Of a stretch of 64,000 nt of DNA, positions 53,199-61,649 are shown one piece after another. This DNA comes from Sediminicola sp. (GTDB lineage: Bacteria; Bacteroidota; Bacteroidia; Flavobacteriales; Flavobacteriaceae). The stretch spans positions 62,001 through 126,000 of the forward strand of contig JAHEND010000003.1 in assembly GCA_024643325.1 (NCBI GenBank). Direction: 5' to 3'. A program made the position numbers and the translations under genes. The notes under the pieces are model-generated. The model was given only the letters and a program-made list of their open reading frames with translations. It searched no databases and was not told the origin of the DNA. Positions within the stretch are counted from its first letter, which is position 1. The number at the start of each line of letters is the position of its first letter.

Positions 53199-53230
53199 AA
53201 AAAAACCCCGCATCTATTGCGGGGTTTTAA
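53199..53230. terminator. Terminator after the VPS10/BNR gene
   Basis: AAAACCCCGCA, a TCTAT loop, TGCGGGGTTTT, with A and T runs outside. It lies 44 bases beyond the end of the 1082-residue gene and shields the 53142 gene from read-through. Confidence 0.88.
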
Positions 53231-53273
53231 ATGAATCAATGGCACTTTAGTTTAAGATGTAAAGCGCGGGCAG

Positions 53274-56200
53274 CTACTCAATGCCTTGTCCAGCCAAATA
53301 AGGCGCTCCAGCTTTTTTAAGCGCTGCTTCTATAGCAGGTACTTTTTCTTCAGCCAACTCTTTAATAGCCCCCTTCATATTTTCCAATAATTCGGCAGCA
53401 ATTTGTAGACTCTGCATGTGAAGCGGAGTTGGGCCATAAGTGGTCCCCATGCCTCTCATAGCTACGCTTAAATGATCTTGCCAAGAGGCAGGATTACGCT
53501 CTCCTATCACATTTTTAGAAGGGCTGCCATCTATTTGTTTGCGTAAATCAGCCAACGCTTTTTTAGCGTCGGTGATTTGAGACAAAATAGCCTGAGGATC
53601 TGTAGCAGTTCTATACAAGGCTATCTCAAACGTCCCTAGTTTTTTATCTGCCATAGACAGCGCGTCTTCGTAGGCAGCACTTTCATTTAAAAGGGCTTTT
53701 ACACGTGTAAAGTAGTTGTTAAATGTCGCGTAGTCTACCCCTTTTAATACCCCTTCTCTGATGGGTTTTACTTCAAAAGAAACGGGGCCGTCTAATGGAG
53801 TAATAACCCCATCTTTTTCCATAGAAAGATGGGCTATATAGGTTCCAGGAGTAGCCATTGGCCCTCCAGATCTTCTGCCGCCGCTTCTATTATTGACTGG
53901 GTAAGGGTTGGCGTGTCTTAGGTCCCAGGAAATTCTTTGAGAACCTTTTTTAGGCTTAGCTGTGATGGTTCTGATCAAGTTGCCCTGAGCATCTTTGATG
54001 TGAAGTAACAATTTGGCAGCTGTTTCGGAAGCCTCTGCATCTAATGCGTCCCAGCCAGGGAAAGGCACATTGTCATTGGCGCCTAATTTTTTCTCTTCAT
54101 CCTGTCTTTTGGCTTTTAAACTCTTGTATTCATCTTTCATATGAACCGTGAATTCCGCCCCGAAAGTTGGGTTTTCTGCAAAGTAATAATCTGCTCCTGT
54201 GTTTCCTACATTGCTTCTTGGCACATACCATTTAGCCGTTCTTGGCGCAAATAAAGCGGCTTTTTTGTTGAGGTTTTCAGCAGAGAAGTCTCTCAATGGG
54301 GCATAGTTGTCTAGCACAAAGAAACCACGGCCAAAAGACGCCGCCACCAAGTCATTTTCTTCTCTTTGAATGGTAATATCTCTAAAAGAAATGGTAGGCG
54401 TACCACTCATTTTTTGCCAATTTTGTCCTCCGTTTAAGGAGGTGAAAACACCATTTTCAGTGGCAGCAAATAACAGGTCTTTTTTAACATAATCCTGTAC
54501 CATTCTCCAAACGAGGTTTCGTTCTCCGAGATCTTTGCCTAGGGAGCGCCATGTTTTACCCATGTCATTAGACATAAATAAATACGGCTTGTAATCTCCC
54601 TCTTTATGGTTGTCTAAGGACACATAAACGGTGTTTTTGTCAAAGAGGTCTGCTTTAATATCATTTACAAATGCCCTTGAGGGTAACCCCAATTTGGTCA
54701 CAGGAATTTTAGTCCAATTGTTCCCTCCGTCTGTGGTGTATTGAATAATACCGTCGTCTGTACCTGCCCAAAGCATTCCTTCTTGCACTTCAGATTCAGA
54801 CAAAGAGGTAATGGTGTTGTAATTAGACATAGCCCTTACATCCCAAGCATTGTCCCAAGACTGTTGCTTGCCCATAATAGGCAGCTCAATGCGCGCTTCA
54901 TTTCTAGTAAGGTCTCCAGAGATAGGGGTCCAAGAATCTCCCCTGTCTTCTGACTTCCAAACGCGGTAAGAAGCAAAATAAAGTCTAGAAGCTTTGTGTG
55001 GGCTTACTAATATTGGGGCGTCCCAATTAAATCGCTCGTGGGGTTCACCCGCCCTAGCTTGTGGCTGAATCATTACAGGCTCTCCAGTAGTGAGGTCTAC
55101 TCTGTGTAAGCCCCCTTGCTGTGTTTCTGCATATATAATATTTGGGTTTTCTGGGTCTGTAGCAGACTGATGCCCGTCTGCAAATAAGGTTTTATACCAG
55201 TGTTTGTTGGCAATACCTTCTCGCTCATCTGTAGCAGAAGGCCCTCCTGAAGAACCGTTGTCTTGGGTCCCTCCAAAGATGTGATAAAAAGGTTTGGCGT
55301 TGTTTACGGCCACCTTATAATATTGGGTAAGCGGTAAGTTTTTGTGGTATTTCCAAGTATCTGCCAGGTCAAAACTCTCATAGATTCCAGCATCTGTTCC
55401 CAACATAATATAGTTAGGATCGTCTTTTTTAAAGACAATAGCATGATTGTCTGAGTGTTTGTCAGATTCTTTTAAAGTGGCAAAATTAGCCCCGCCATCT
55501 TCTGAAGTTAGTACCCTTACATTCATAAGGTATAAACGGTCAAATTTGTGCGGACTAGCATATAATTCTTGATAGTAGTGTGGTCCGGTTCCACCGGAAA
55601 CAGTATTGGACATTTTTTTCCAAGAGCTTCCGCGGTCTTCAGATCTAAAAACCCCACCAGTGGTTCTGTCTAATTCTATAGCCGCATAGACCACATCTGG
55701 TTTTTGTGGGGAAATGGCCAGGCCTATTTTGCCGAGGTTTGAACTTGGAATACCAGAGGTGAGTTTGGTCCAGGTTGCTCCCCCGTCTGTAGAGCGATGA
55801 ATACCAGATCCAGGTCCTCCACCCATATAGGCGGCTACTGTTCTGTGTCTGTCCCAAGTGGCAGCGTATAAAACGTCTGCATTTCTCGGGTCCATTAATA
55901 GGTCAGTGGCACCGGTCCATACGTTGTCTCCAAGTACTTTCTTCCAGTTTTTTCCACCGTCCGTTGTTTTGTAAACGCCACGGTCTCCACCAGAACTCCA
56001 TAAAGGTCCCTGAGCGGCTACCCAAACTACCTCAGCATTGTCTGGATGTACTATAATTTTAGAGATGTGCTCTGAGTTTGGAAGCCCCATGTTTTTCCAT
56101 GACTTTCCTCCGTCTGCGCTTCTGTATACACCGTCTCCAAAAGCGATATGACGCCCCCCTACATTTTCTCCACTCCCTACCCAAATCGTACTGGGGTTGT

Positions 56201-56522
56201 TGGGATCTATAGTCACACAGCCTGCAGCAAAGGTGCCTTGACCTTCAAAAATAGATTGCCAGGTAGTCCCGGCATTTTCTGTTTTCCAAACCCCGGAAGA
56301 AGCAGTCGCTACATACCAAAGATTATCGTTTTCAGGATGCATGGCTATATCTGAAATACGTCCAGATAAAAATGCAGGGCCCACGTTTCTGAATTTAAAT
56401 GCGTCTAACGAGATCTTATCTGAGCTTGTTTCAGCGATCTTTTTTCTTTTTTGTGCCGATGCTTCTTCCACGGATATGAGCAGCATAAAAAAGGCCAAAA
56501 AAGGGATTAAAATTTTTTTCAT
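53274..56522 (-). CDS. Secreted VPS10/sortilin-like BNR-repeat protein
   Basis: A 1082-residue exported protein. The signal peptide (MKKILIPFLAFFMLLISVEEASA) is followed by about ten repeats of the BNR Asp-box (S/T-x-D-x-G-x-x-W): SADGGKSWKNM, TTDGGKNWKKV, STDGGATWTKL, SEDRGSSWKKM, TTDGGNNWTKI and others, forming a beta-propeller up to about residue 720. The C-terminal third is a fibronectin-like region plus helices. Flavobacterial homologues are called VPS10 domain or glycosyl hydrolase, though hydrolase activity is not shown by motifs. It is transcribed away from the gasdermin-like gene. Confidence 0.88.
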   Translation of the reverse strand: MKKILIPFLAFFMLLISVEEASAQKRKKIAETSSDKISLDAFKFRNVGPAFLSGRISDIAMHPENDNLWYVATASSGVWKTENAGTTWQSIFEGQGTFAAGCVTIDPNNPSTIWVGSGENVGGRHIAFGDGVYRSADGGKSWKNMGLPNSEHISKIIVHPDNAEVVWVAAQGPLWSSGGDRGVYKTTDGGKNWKKVLGDNVWTGATDLLMDPRNADVLYAATWDRHRTVAAYMGGGPGSGIHRSTDGGATWTKLTSGIPSSNLGKIGLAISPQKPDVVYAAIELDRTTGGVFRSEDRGSSWKKMSNTVSGGTGPHYYQELYASPHKFDRLYLMNVRVLTSEDGGANFATLKESDKHSDNHAIVFKKDDPNYIMLGTDAGIYESFDLADTWKYHKNLPLTQYYKVAVNNAKPFYHIFGGTQDNGSSGGPSATDEREGIANKHWYKTLFADGHQSATDPENPNIIYAETQQGGLHRVDLTTGEPVMIQPQARAGEPHERFNWDAPILVSPHKASRLYFASYRVWKSEDRGDSWTPISGDLTRNEARIELPIMGKQQSWDNAWDVRAMSNYNTITSLSESEVQEGMLWAGTDDGIIQYTTDGGNNWTKIPVTKLGLPSRAFVNDIKADLFDKNTVYVSLDNHKEGDYKPYLFMSNDMGKTWRSLGKDLGERNLVWRMVQDYVKKDLLFAATENGVFTSLNGGQNWQKMSGTPTISFRDITIQREENDLVAASFGRGFFVLDNYAPLRDFSAENLNKKAALFAPRTAKWYVPRSNVGNTGADYYFAENPTFGAEFTVHMKDEYKSLKAKRQDEEKKLGANDNVPFPGWDALDAEASETAAKLLLHIKDAQGNLIRTITAKPKKGSQRISWDLRHANPYPVNNRSGGRRSGGPMATPGTYIAHLSMEKDGVITPLDGPVSFEVKPIREGVLKGVDYATFNNYFTRVKALLNESAAYEDALSMADKKLGTFEIALYRTATDPQAILSQITDAKKALADLRKQIDGSPSKNVIGERNPASWQDHLSVAMRGMGTTYGPTPLHMQSLQIAAELLENMKGAIKELAEEKVPAIEAALKKAGAPYLAGQGIE

Positions 56523-56698
56523 GAGTTGGTTTTTTTGGTTTTCCCGCCAAGGGGAATTGTTAATTACCTAAAGATAATGAATTAGTGCAAGCAAAAAAAC
56601 ATCGGCCAAAGGTCATTTAATTAGGACTATTGACACAAAAAGACAAAAAGCTGGATTATGAGGTATCTTTAATTCAAAGGCGGTAAAGGGTTAAATAT

Positions 56699-57415
56699 AT
56701 GAATATGCTACAATCAAATTTGAGTAAAAACCTAAGGGAACACGGATACGACCTGCTTGGCGGGCCAATTAGAAGTTATAAATTATTGCAGTTGTGGCTG
56801 AAGGTTCCCGCCAACCCTATTGAGTTGTATTACGCTCACATAAATCATGCATTTGAATCTAAAAAGTCCCTTGAGGTCTCTGAGAACAGCGCATTAAAAG
56901 TGTCTTCTAGGTATAAAAACGAATATTTGTTTAATATGGGAATGTCTTTGTTGGAACCACTTTTAAGTGCTTTTGGACTTGGAAACCTCTCTTTGGAAAC
57001 CCTGATTACCTCTGGAAAGTCTATAAGTATTTCTTATGAAGGATCAGAGTCTGAGGAATTGGTGATGGGAAGTTTGGAAAATTATTTGCACCAGGCAGAT
57101 TATTTACATCCTAATCCCAGCCTGTTCTCCCACGCAAACAAGGATCAAATTCTACTAATTTCAGGGGTTTTGTGGGCTAAGAATCTCGTGATTAACATAG
57201 AAACAGATATTGAAATATCTCCTTCTCTAATATTAAAGCTAGATAAAAAAACAGACGGGAAACTCAATACTTTTAAGAAAAATGACAAGGTGCTAAAGCT
57301 TGTTTCGGAGGGTAAAATGCCTTTTCCTATAGCGGTAAAAGCAAACAGATTACATTTTGACAAAGGCCATTTTAAGGGCACTAATTTAGTAACTGACAAT
57401 CGCTCTTTATTTTAG
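56699..57415 (+). CDS. Candidate bacterial gasdermin (pore-forming, bGSDM-like)
   Basis: A 238-residue cytosolic protein without signal peptide or long hydrophobic helix. I match it to bacterial gasdermins by pattern: the start LREHGYDLLGGPIRSYKLLQ resembles the N-terminal L-x-x-x-G-Y-x-L segment; ALKVSSRYKNEYLFNMGMSL and LLSAFGLGNLSLE resemble the strand before the pore-forming sheet; GKSISISYEG, then SLENYLHQAD, VLWAKNLVINIE and EGKMPFPIAVKANRLHFDKG (205-224) follow the same order as in known members. The C-terminal tail (about 228-238) could be the short inhibitory peptide. No Cys is present for the N-terminal palmitoylation seen in some members. No caspase-like protease is adjacent. The call is from motif order only. 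Confidence 0.55.
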   Translation: MNMLQSNLSKNLREHGYDLLGGPIRSYKLLQLWLKVPANPIELYYAHINHAFESKKSLEVSENSALKVSSRYKNEYLFNMGMSLLEPLLSAFGLGNLSLETLITSGKSISISYEGSESEELVMGSLENYLHQADYLHPNPSLFSHANKDQILLISGVLWAKNLVINIETDIEISPSLILKLDKKTDGKLNTFKKNDKVLKLVSEGKMPFPIAVKANRLHFDKGHFKGTNLVTDNRSLF

Positions 57416-57507
57416 GATTTTTATCTGTAGCGTTTCATAATAGAGGAAAGGGTGCTAAGCAAAATTTCTTTGGTATCTTTAAAGGGTAAAACCTTAAACC
57501 CTTTCTT

Positions 57508-60021
57508 ATGTTATTGAGATTATTTACCCTGCTGTTGTGTTGCAGTAGTATGGCTTTTGGCCAAGACTATTTTTATGAAAAATATGCTCCTTTTAATCAG
57601 GAGGTGGCTTCTCCAGCGTCTTTTTTAGGATACGACATTGGCAGCCAACACAGCCGTCATGACTTAATTGTGGGGTATTTAGAACAATTGGCAGCGGGAT
57701 CTGACCGCGCTCAAATCATGCCCTACGGAAAAACCCACGAAGGAAGAAAACTGGCATTTTTAGTGGTGAGTAGCCCTGAAAACCTCGCTAGATTGTCGGA
57801 AATTAAAGCAGCGCATATAGCTTCTATAAAAAGTGGGGAAGCGCCAAAAGGCAAAGCGCTTCCGTTAATTATAAACCTAGCTTATAACGTACACGGAAAC
57901 GAACCATCTAGTTCAGAGGCGGCTCTTTTAGCAGCTTATACGTTTGTGGCCTCTAAAAATGCTGAGATAGAAAAATACTTAGAGAATGCAGTTATTTTTA
58001 TAGATCCAACGATCAACCCAGACGGTAGAGATAGACACACCCAGTGGGCCAACACTTATAAAGGAAGCCCCTTGGTGGCAGATCCTCAAGATGCAGAGCA
58101 CAATGAATATTGGCCTGGGGGTAGAACCAACCATTATTGGTTTGACCTTAACCGAGACTGGTTGTTAACCGTAAATCCTGAAAGCCAAGGAAAGGTGGCT
58201 TGGTCGCATGAATGGTACCCTAATGTGGTGACTGATTTTCACGAAATGGGCAGCCAGAGCACGTACTTTTTTGAGCCCATGAAGCCCAACGCTTCTTGGG
58301 ACCCCATTATGCCAAAAGAAAACTATACCACCTTAAATGATCTTTTTGGAAGTTATTTTTCAAAAGCCTTAGACAGCATAGGGTCTTTGTACTTTACCAA
58401 AGAAGCTTTTGACGGCACATATCCAGGATACGGCTCTTCTTATCCAGATCTTCAAGGCGCTTTGGCTTTGTTGTTTGAACAAGCCAGTTCAAGGGGTTTA
58501 AAGCAAACTACAGCTTTTGGAGAAATCACCTTTCCTTTTACGATAAGAAACCAATACGTTTCTAGTATTACTACGGTGAAAGCAGCAGTAGAAAATGCCG
58601 CTATGCTTCAGGCGTATCAGCGGGATTTTTTTAAGAGTGCTTTTTCAAATGCCGCAGCCAGTAAAATTAAAGGCTACTCTTTTAAAGAAACGGATCAAAA
58701 CCTAGCCAAGGCATTTATTGGAAAACTAAACACCCATAAGGTCTCTGTGTATGAAATCGCAAAAGATCAATATGTAGTGCCTACCGCTCAGGCGCAATAC
58801 CGAATGGTTCAGAGTTTCTTTGAGACCTACAATAAATACAGGGATTCTGTTTATTATGACGCAAGCGCTTGGTCTGTGGCTAATTTTTTTAATATTTCTT
58901 ATAAGCCTCTTACCAAACTTCCTAAGTTGGGCAGCCCTTTAAATGAAGCAGACGTAGTAAAAGCACCTGATTTTGTCCCTTCAGACTATGCGTATGCTAT
59001 TGACGCCAGAGATTATAATGTTCCTGCAGCCATAGCGCATTTGCAAAATAATGGCGTAGTGCTTTCTGCGGCCTTTAAGCCTTTTGAAGTGTCTACCTCA
59101 GTAGGAGCAAAGCCTTTTTCATACGGATCCCTTATGGTTCCTGTGGCGCTACAAAAAATCTCAAAGGACAGCTTGGCTAGCTTAATGGCAGATTTACCCA
59201 ATAAATTAGGAGTTTCGGTGTCTGCTGTACAATCTGGTTTAAGCCTATCTGGAGTAGATTTAGGAAGTAGGAATGTGCGCCCACTACAAGCACCTAAAGC
59301 CGCTATGATTATTGGGAATGGCACTTCTTCATATGAAGCAGGAGAGATTTGGCATTTGTTAGACACTCGCGTGGGTATGCCTATTAGCAAATTACCTATC
59401 AGAAATTTAGACCGTGTTTCACTAGAGGTCTACAATACTTTAGTGATGGTCTCTGGCCGGTATGCATTGTCTGAGCGGTTTACAAAAAAACTTTCTGATT
59501 GGGTGTCTAAAGGGAACACTTTAATTACTATTGGCAGCGGTTCTTCTTGGGTGGTGAACACTAAATTTGTAAACGAAAAACTGATTAAAGCCCCCTCAGA
59601 CTCCACTGAAATAGTACAGAGAAAACCCTATGTTGACGCTGGAGAAAACATAGGGAGAGAAGCCTTAGGTGGGGTATTTTTAAAGGGCTATATAGATTTG
59701 ACTCATCCGCTTGGATTTGGTTACGATCAGTCTAGAATAGCCTTGTATAAAAACAATGAGGTTTGGCTGTCTCCCTCGAAAAGCGCCTATGGTACTGTAA
59801 TAGATTATGCAGACAACCCACATTTAGACGGCTATATTTCACCAAAAAACAGCCGTGATTTTTTACCTAAAAGCGCCTCACTCATTGTGAGTCCTAAAGG
59901 CAGTGGTCGTGTAGTGATGTTTGCAGACAACCCAAATTTCAGAGGGGTGAATTACGGAATGAATAGGCTTTTCTTAAATGCTATATTTTTAGGAAACCAT
60001 ATAGAGGTGCCTGCCGAATAA
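57508..60021 (+). CDS. M14 family zinc carboxypeptidase (secreted)
   Basis: An 837-residue secreted metallopeptidase. Signal peptide MLLRLFTLLLCCSSMAFG precedes the M14 core: NLAYNVHGNEPSSSEAAL (zinc ligands His and Glu), DPTINPDGRDRHTQW, and TDFHEMGSQSTYFFEP (third ligand His). LLFEQASSRGLKQTTAFG carries the catalytic Glu. A long C-terminal region (about 450-830) has a GATase/THUA-like fold with MIIGNGTSSYEAGEIWHLL. It is 92 bases after the gasdermin-like gene, with a TATCTTTA element (57474-57481) between, so independent expression is likely. Confidence 0.9.
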   Translation: MLLRLFTLLLCCSSMAFGQDYFYEKYAPFNQEVASPASFLGYDIGSQHSRHDLIVGYLEQLAAGSDRAQIMPYGKTHEGRKLAFLVVSSPENLARLSEIKAAHIASIKSGEAPKGKALPLIINLAYNVHGNEPSSSEAALLAAYTFVASKNAEIEKYLENAVIFIDPTINPDGRDRHTQWANTYKGSPLVADPQDAEHNEYWPGGRTNHYWFDLNRDWLLTVNPESQGKVAWSHEWYPNVVTDFHEMGSQSTYFFEPMKPNASWDPIMPKENYTTLNDLFGSYFSKALDSIGSLYFTKEAFDGTYPGYGSSYPDLQGALALLFEQASSRGLKQTTAFGEITFPFTIRNQYVSSITTVKAAVENAAMLQAYQRDFFKSAFSNAAASKIKGYSFKETDQNLAKAFIGKLNTHKVSVYEIAKDQYVVPTAQAQYRMVQSFFETYNKYRDSVYYDASAWSVANFFNISYKPLTKLPKLGSPLNEADVVKAPDFVPSDYAYAIDARDYNVPAAIAHLQNNGVVLSAAFKPFEVSTSVGAKPFSYGSLMVPVALQKISKDSLASLMADLPNKLGVSVSAVQSGLSLSGVDLGSRNVRPLQAPKAAMIIGNGTSSYEAGEIWHLLDTRVGMPISKLPIRNLDRVSLEVYNTLVMVSGRYALSERFTKKLSDWVSKGNTLITIGSGSSWVVNTKFVNEKLIKAPSDSTEIVQRKPYVDAGENIGREALGGVFLKGYIDLTHPLGFGYDQSRIALYKNNEVWLSPSKSAYGTVIDYADNPHLDGYISPKNSRDFLPKSASLIVSPKGSGRVVMFADNPNFRGVNYGMNRLFLNAIFLGNHIEVPAE

Positions 60022-60056
60022 AGAGAACTCTTTCATTTGCGTTCCCCCTTTTTCAT

Positions 60057-60087
60057 AAAAAAACCCCCAGCCAATGCTGGGGGTTTT
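60057..60087. terminator. Bidirectional terminator between M14 and the oxidoreductase
   Basis: AAAAAACCCCCAGC, a CAAT loop, GCTGGGGGTTTTT. It lies 35 bases after the M14 stop and five bases beyond the end of the leftward Gfo/Idh/MocA gene. Confidence 0.88.
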
Positions 60088-60091
60088 TGTT

Positions 60092-61525
60092 TTATAGACC
60101 CGGGATACTCCAGCCTTCTCTGTAGGGCTTTGTAACAAATTGGTTGGCGTCTTCGAAATTGGTGATGCGCATATTTTCTCCATCCCAACGCAACTTTTTC
60201 CTTCCGTAGAACTCCATATTACCTCCTTCATTTTCTTTTCTGAGCATATGGCTTCTAATGGCTATATTACCCATTAGTACCGTCTCAGTAAATGGTCCTG
60301 CATAGTCAAAAGAAGAAGTAAGCGCTTTGTGTTTGTCAGAATTAAATCCAGCCTTACAAGCCTCTGTCCAAGCAGCATTATGAAGGGCGTCTAAGTTGCC
60401 TTGTATGCTGGTGTCAAAGGGCTGAGGTTCCATTCCTTTTTTAAATAAAATAGGGTTGTTTCCGTAGTCGGTACAGGTAATAATACCTTCGGAACCCATC
60501 ATCATTACCCCACTGCTAGAAGCGGAGTAGTAATCGCTAATTTCATCTGGAATAGCTGGCGTAATGCCTCCGTCTGTCCATTCTAATTCAACCCCTGATT
60601 GTCCTGCAATTTTACTAGGAAAGTCTATGGTTACTTTAGAAGCTACTGGGCATCCGTCAGGGACGTAATCTGGGGTCCACATTCTAGAGTAAATATTGGC
60701 TACACTACATTGCACTCCTGTAGGGTATCCTAGATTTAACACTTTGTAAGGAACATCTAGTAAATGACAACCCATGTCTCCAAGGGCTCCAGTTCCATAC
60801 TCCCAAAATCCCCTCCAATCAAATGGGTGCAATCCTGGAGTGTATTCTTTATTAGATGCAGGGCCAAGCCATAGGTCCCAATCCAAGCCCTGTGGTTTTT
60901 TAGATGGGTTTGCCTCTGGCGCACCTTTTCCTTGAGGCCATACGGGTCTGTTGGTCCAAATAAATACTTTTTTAACGTCTCCTATGGCATTTCCGTCTAT
61001 CCATTCTTTGATTTTAACCACCCCCAAAGAAGAGCCTCCTTGGTTTCCCATTTGAGTAACCACCTGTTGTTTTCTCGCTAAATGAGTCAAGTGCCTAGCT
61101 TCTGCTATGGTATGGGTTAGTGGTTTTTGAACATATACATGTAAATTACGCATCATGGCCTCATGGGCTATGATTGCGTGGGTATGATCTGGCGTAGAAA
61201 TGGTTACTGCATCTAGGTCTTTTTGCTGGTCTAGCATTTTTCTAAAATCATGAAAAAAAGCAGCTCCCTCGTGTCTTTCCATAGCGTTTTTTGCCATAGC
61301 AGGATCTACATCACAAAGTGCTGCAACCCTGTTTTTGCCTTCGTTATATGCGTTGTTTATATCAGAGCCGCCTTTTCCGCCGGCACCAATCGCGCCAACG
61401 ACCAGTTGATCACTAGGCGCTGTAAAACCAGTGCCTCCTAAAACATGCCTTGGCACTATATAGAATCCAGTGCCTATTAAGGCGCTTTTTTTAATAAAAT
61501 CTCTTCTGTTGTTTTTTGTTTTCAT
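60092..61525 (-). CDS. Tat-exported Gfo/Idh/MocA family oxidoreductase
   Basis: A 477-residue oxidoreductase. The N terminus KTKNNRRDFIKKSALIGTGF is a twin-arginine signal (RRDFIKK), so folded export with bound NAD(P) is expected. LVVGAIGAGGKGGSDINNAY is the Rossmann motif, VTISTPDHTHAIIAHEAM and VYVQKPLTHTIAEAR (catalytic Lys EKP-type, here QKP) are family blocks. Substrates are typically sugars or inositols, not determinable here. The tatA gene at 13310 supplies the export route. Confidence 0.9.
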   Translation of the reverse strand: MKTKNNRRDFIKKSALIGTGFYIVPRHVLGGTGFTAPSDQLVVGAIGAGGKGGSDINNAYNEGKNRVAALCDVDPAMAKNAMERHEGAAFFHDFRKMLDQQKDLDAVTISTPDHTHAIIAHEAMMRNLHVYVQKPLTHTIAEARHLTHLARKQQVVTQMGNQGGSSLGVVKIKEWIDGNAIGDVKKVFIWTNRPVWPQGKGAPEANPSKKPQGLDWDLWLGPASNKEYTPGLHPFDWRGFWEYGTGALGDMGCHLLDVPYKVLNLGYPTGVQCSVANIYSRMWTPDYVPDGCPVASKVTIDFPSKIAGQSGVELEWTDGGITPAIPDEISDYYSASSSGVMMMGSEGIITCTDYGNNPILFKKGMEPQPFDTSIQGNLDALHNAAWTEACKAGFNSDKHKALTSSFDYAGPFTETVLMGNIAIRSHMLRKENEGGNMEFYGRKKLRWDGENMRITNFEDANQFVTKPYREGWSIPGL

Positions 61526-61649
61526 GAATGTGAACCGAGTTTGGTGGTTATTAAATAATTCCGCACTAAATAGTTTGTCTAAGAAAGGATAGTAATCTTT
61601 TACAGCTATTAAATTAATAAAAAAAAAGCTTCCTTGTGTTTTTGTCTGC

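Noticed and set aside
59013-59390. A 125-codon antisense frame in the M14 gene
   Set aside because: It is a shadow of the real gene, with no family signature and no start signal.
57508-60021. The M14 carboxypeptidase as the activating protease of the gasdermin-like gene
   Set aside because: It has a clear signal peptide and would act outside the cytoplasm. It also has its own promoter-like element. No known gasdermin system uses M14, so a functional link is not supported.
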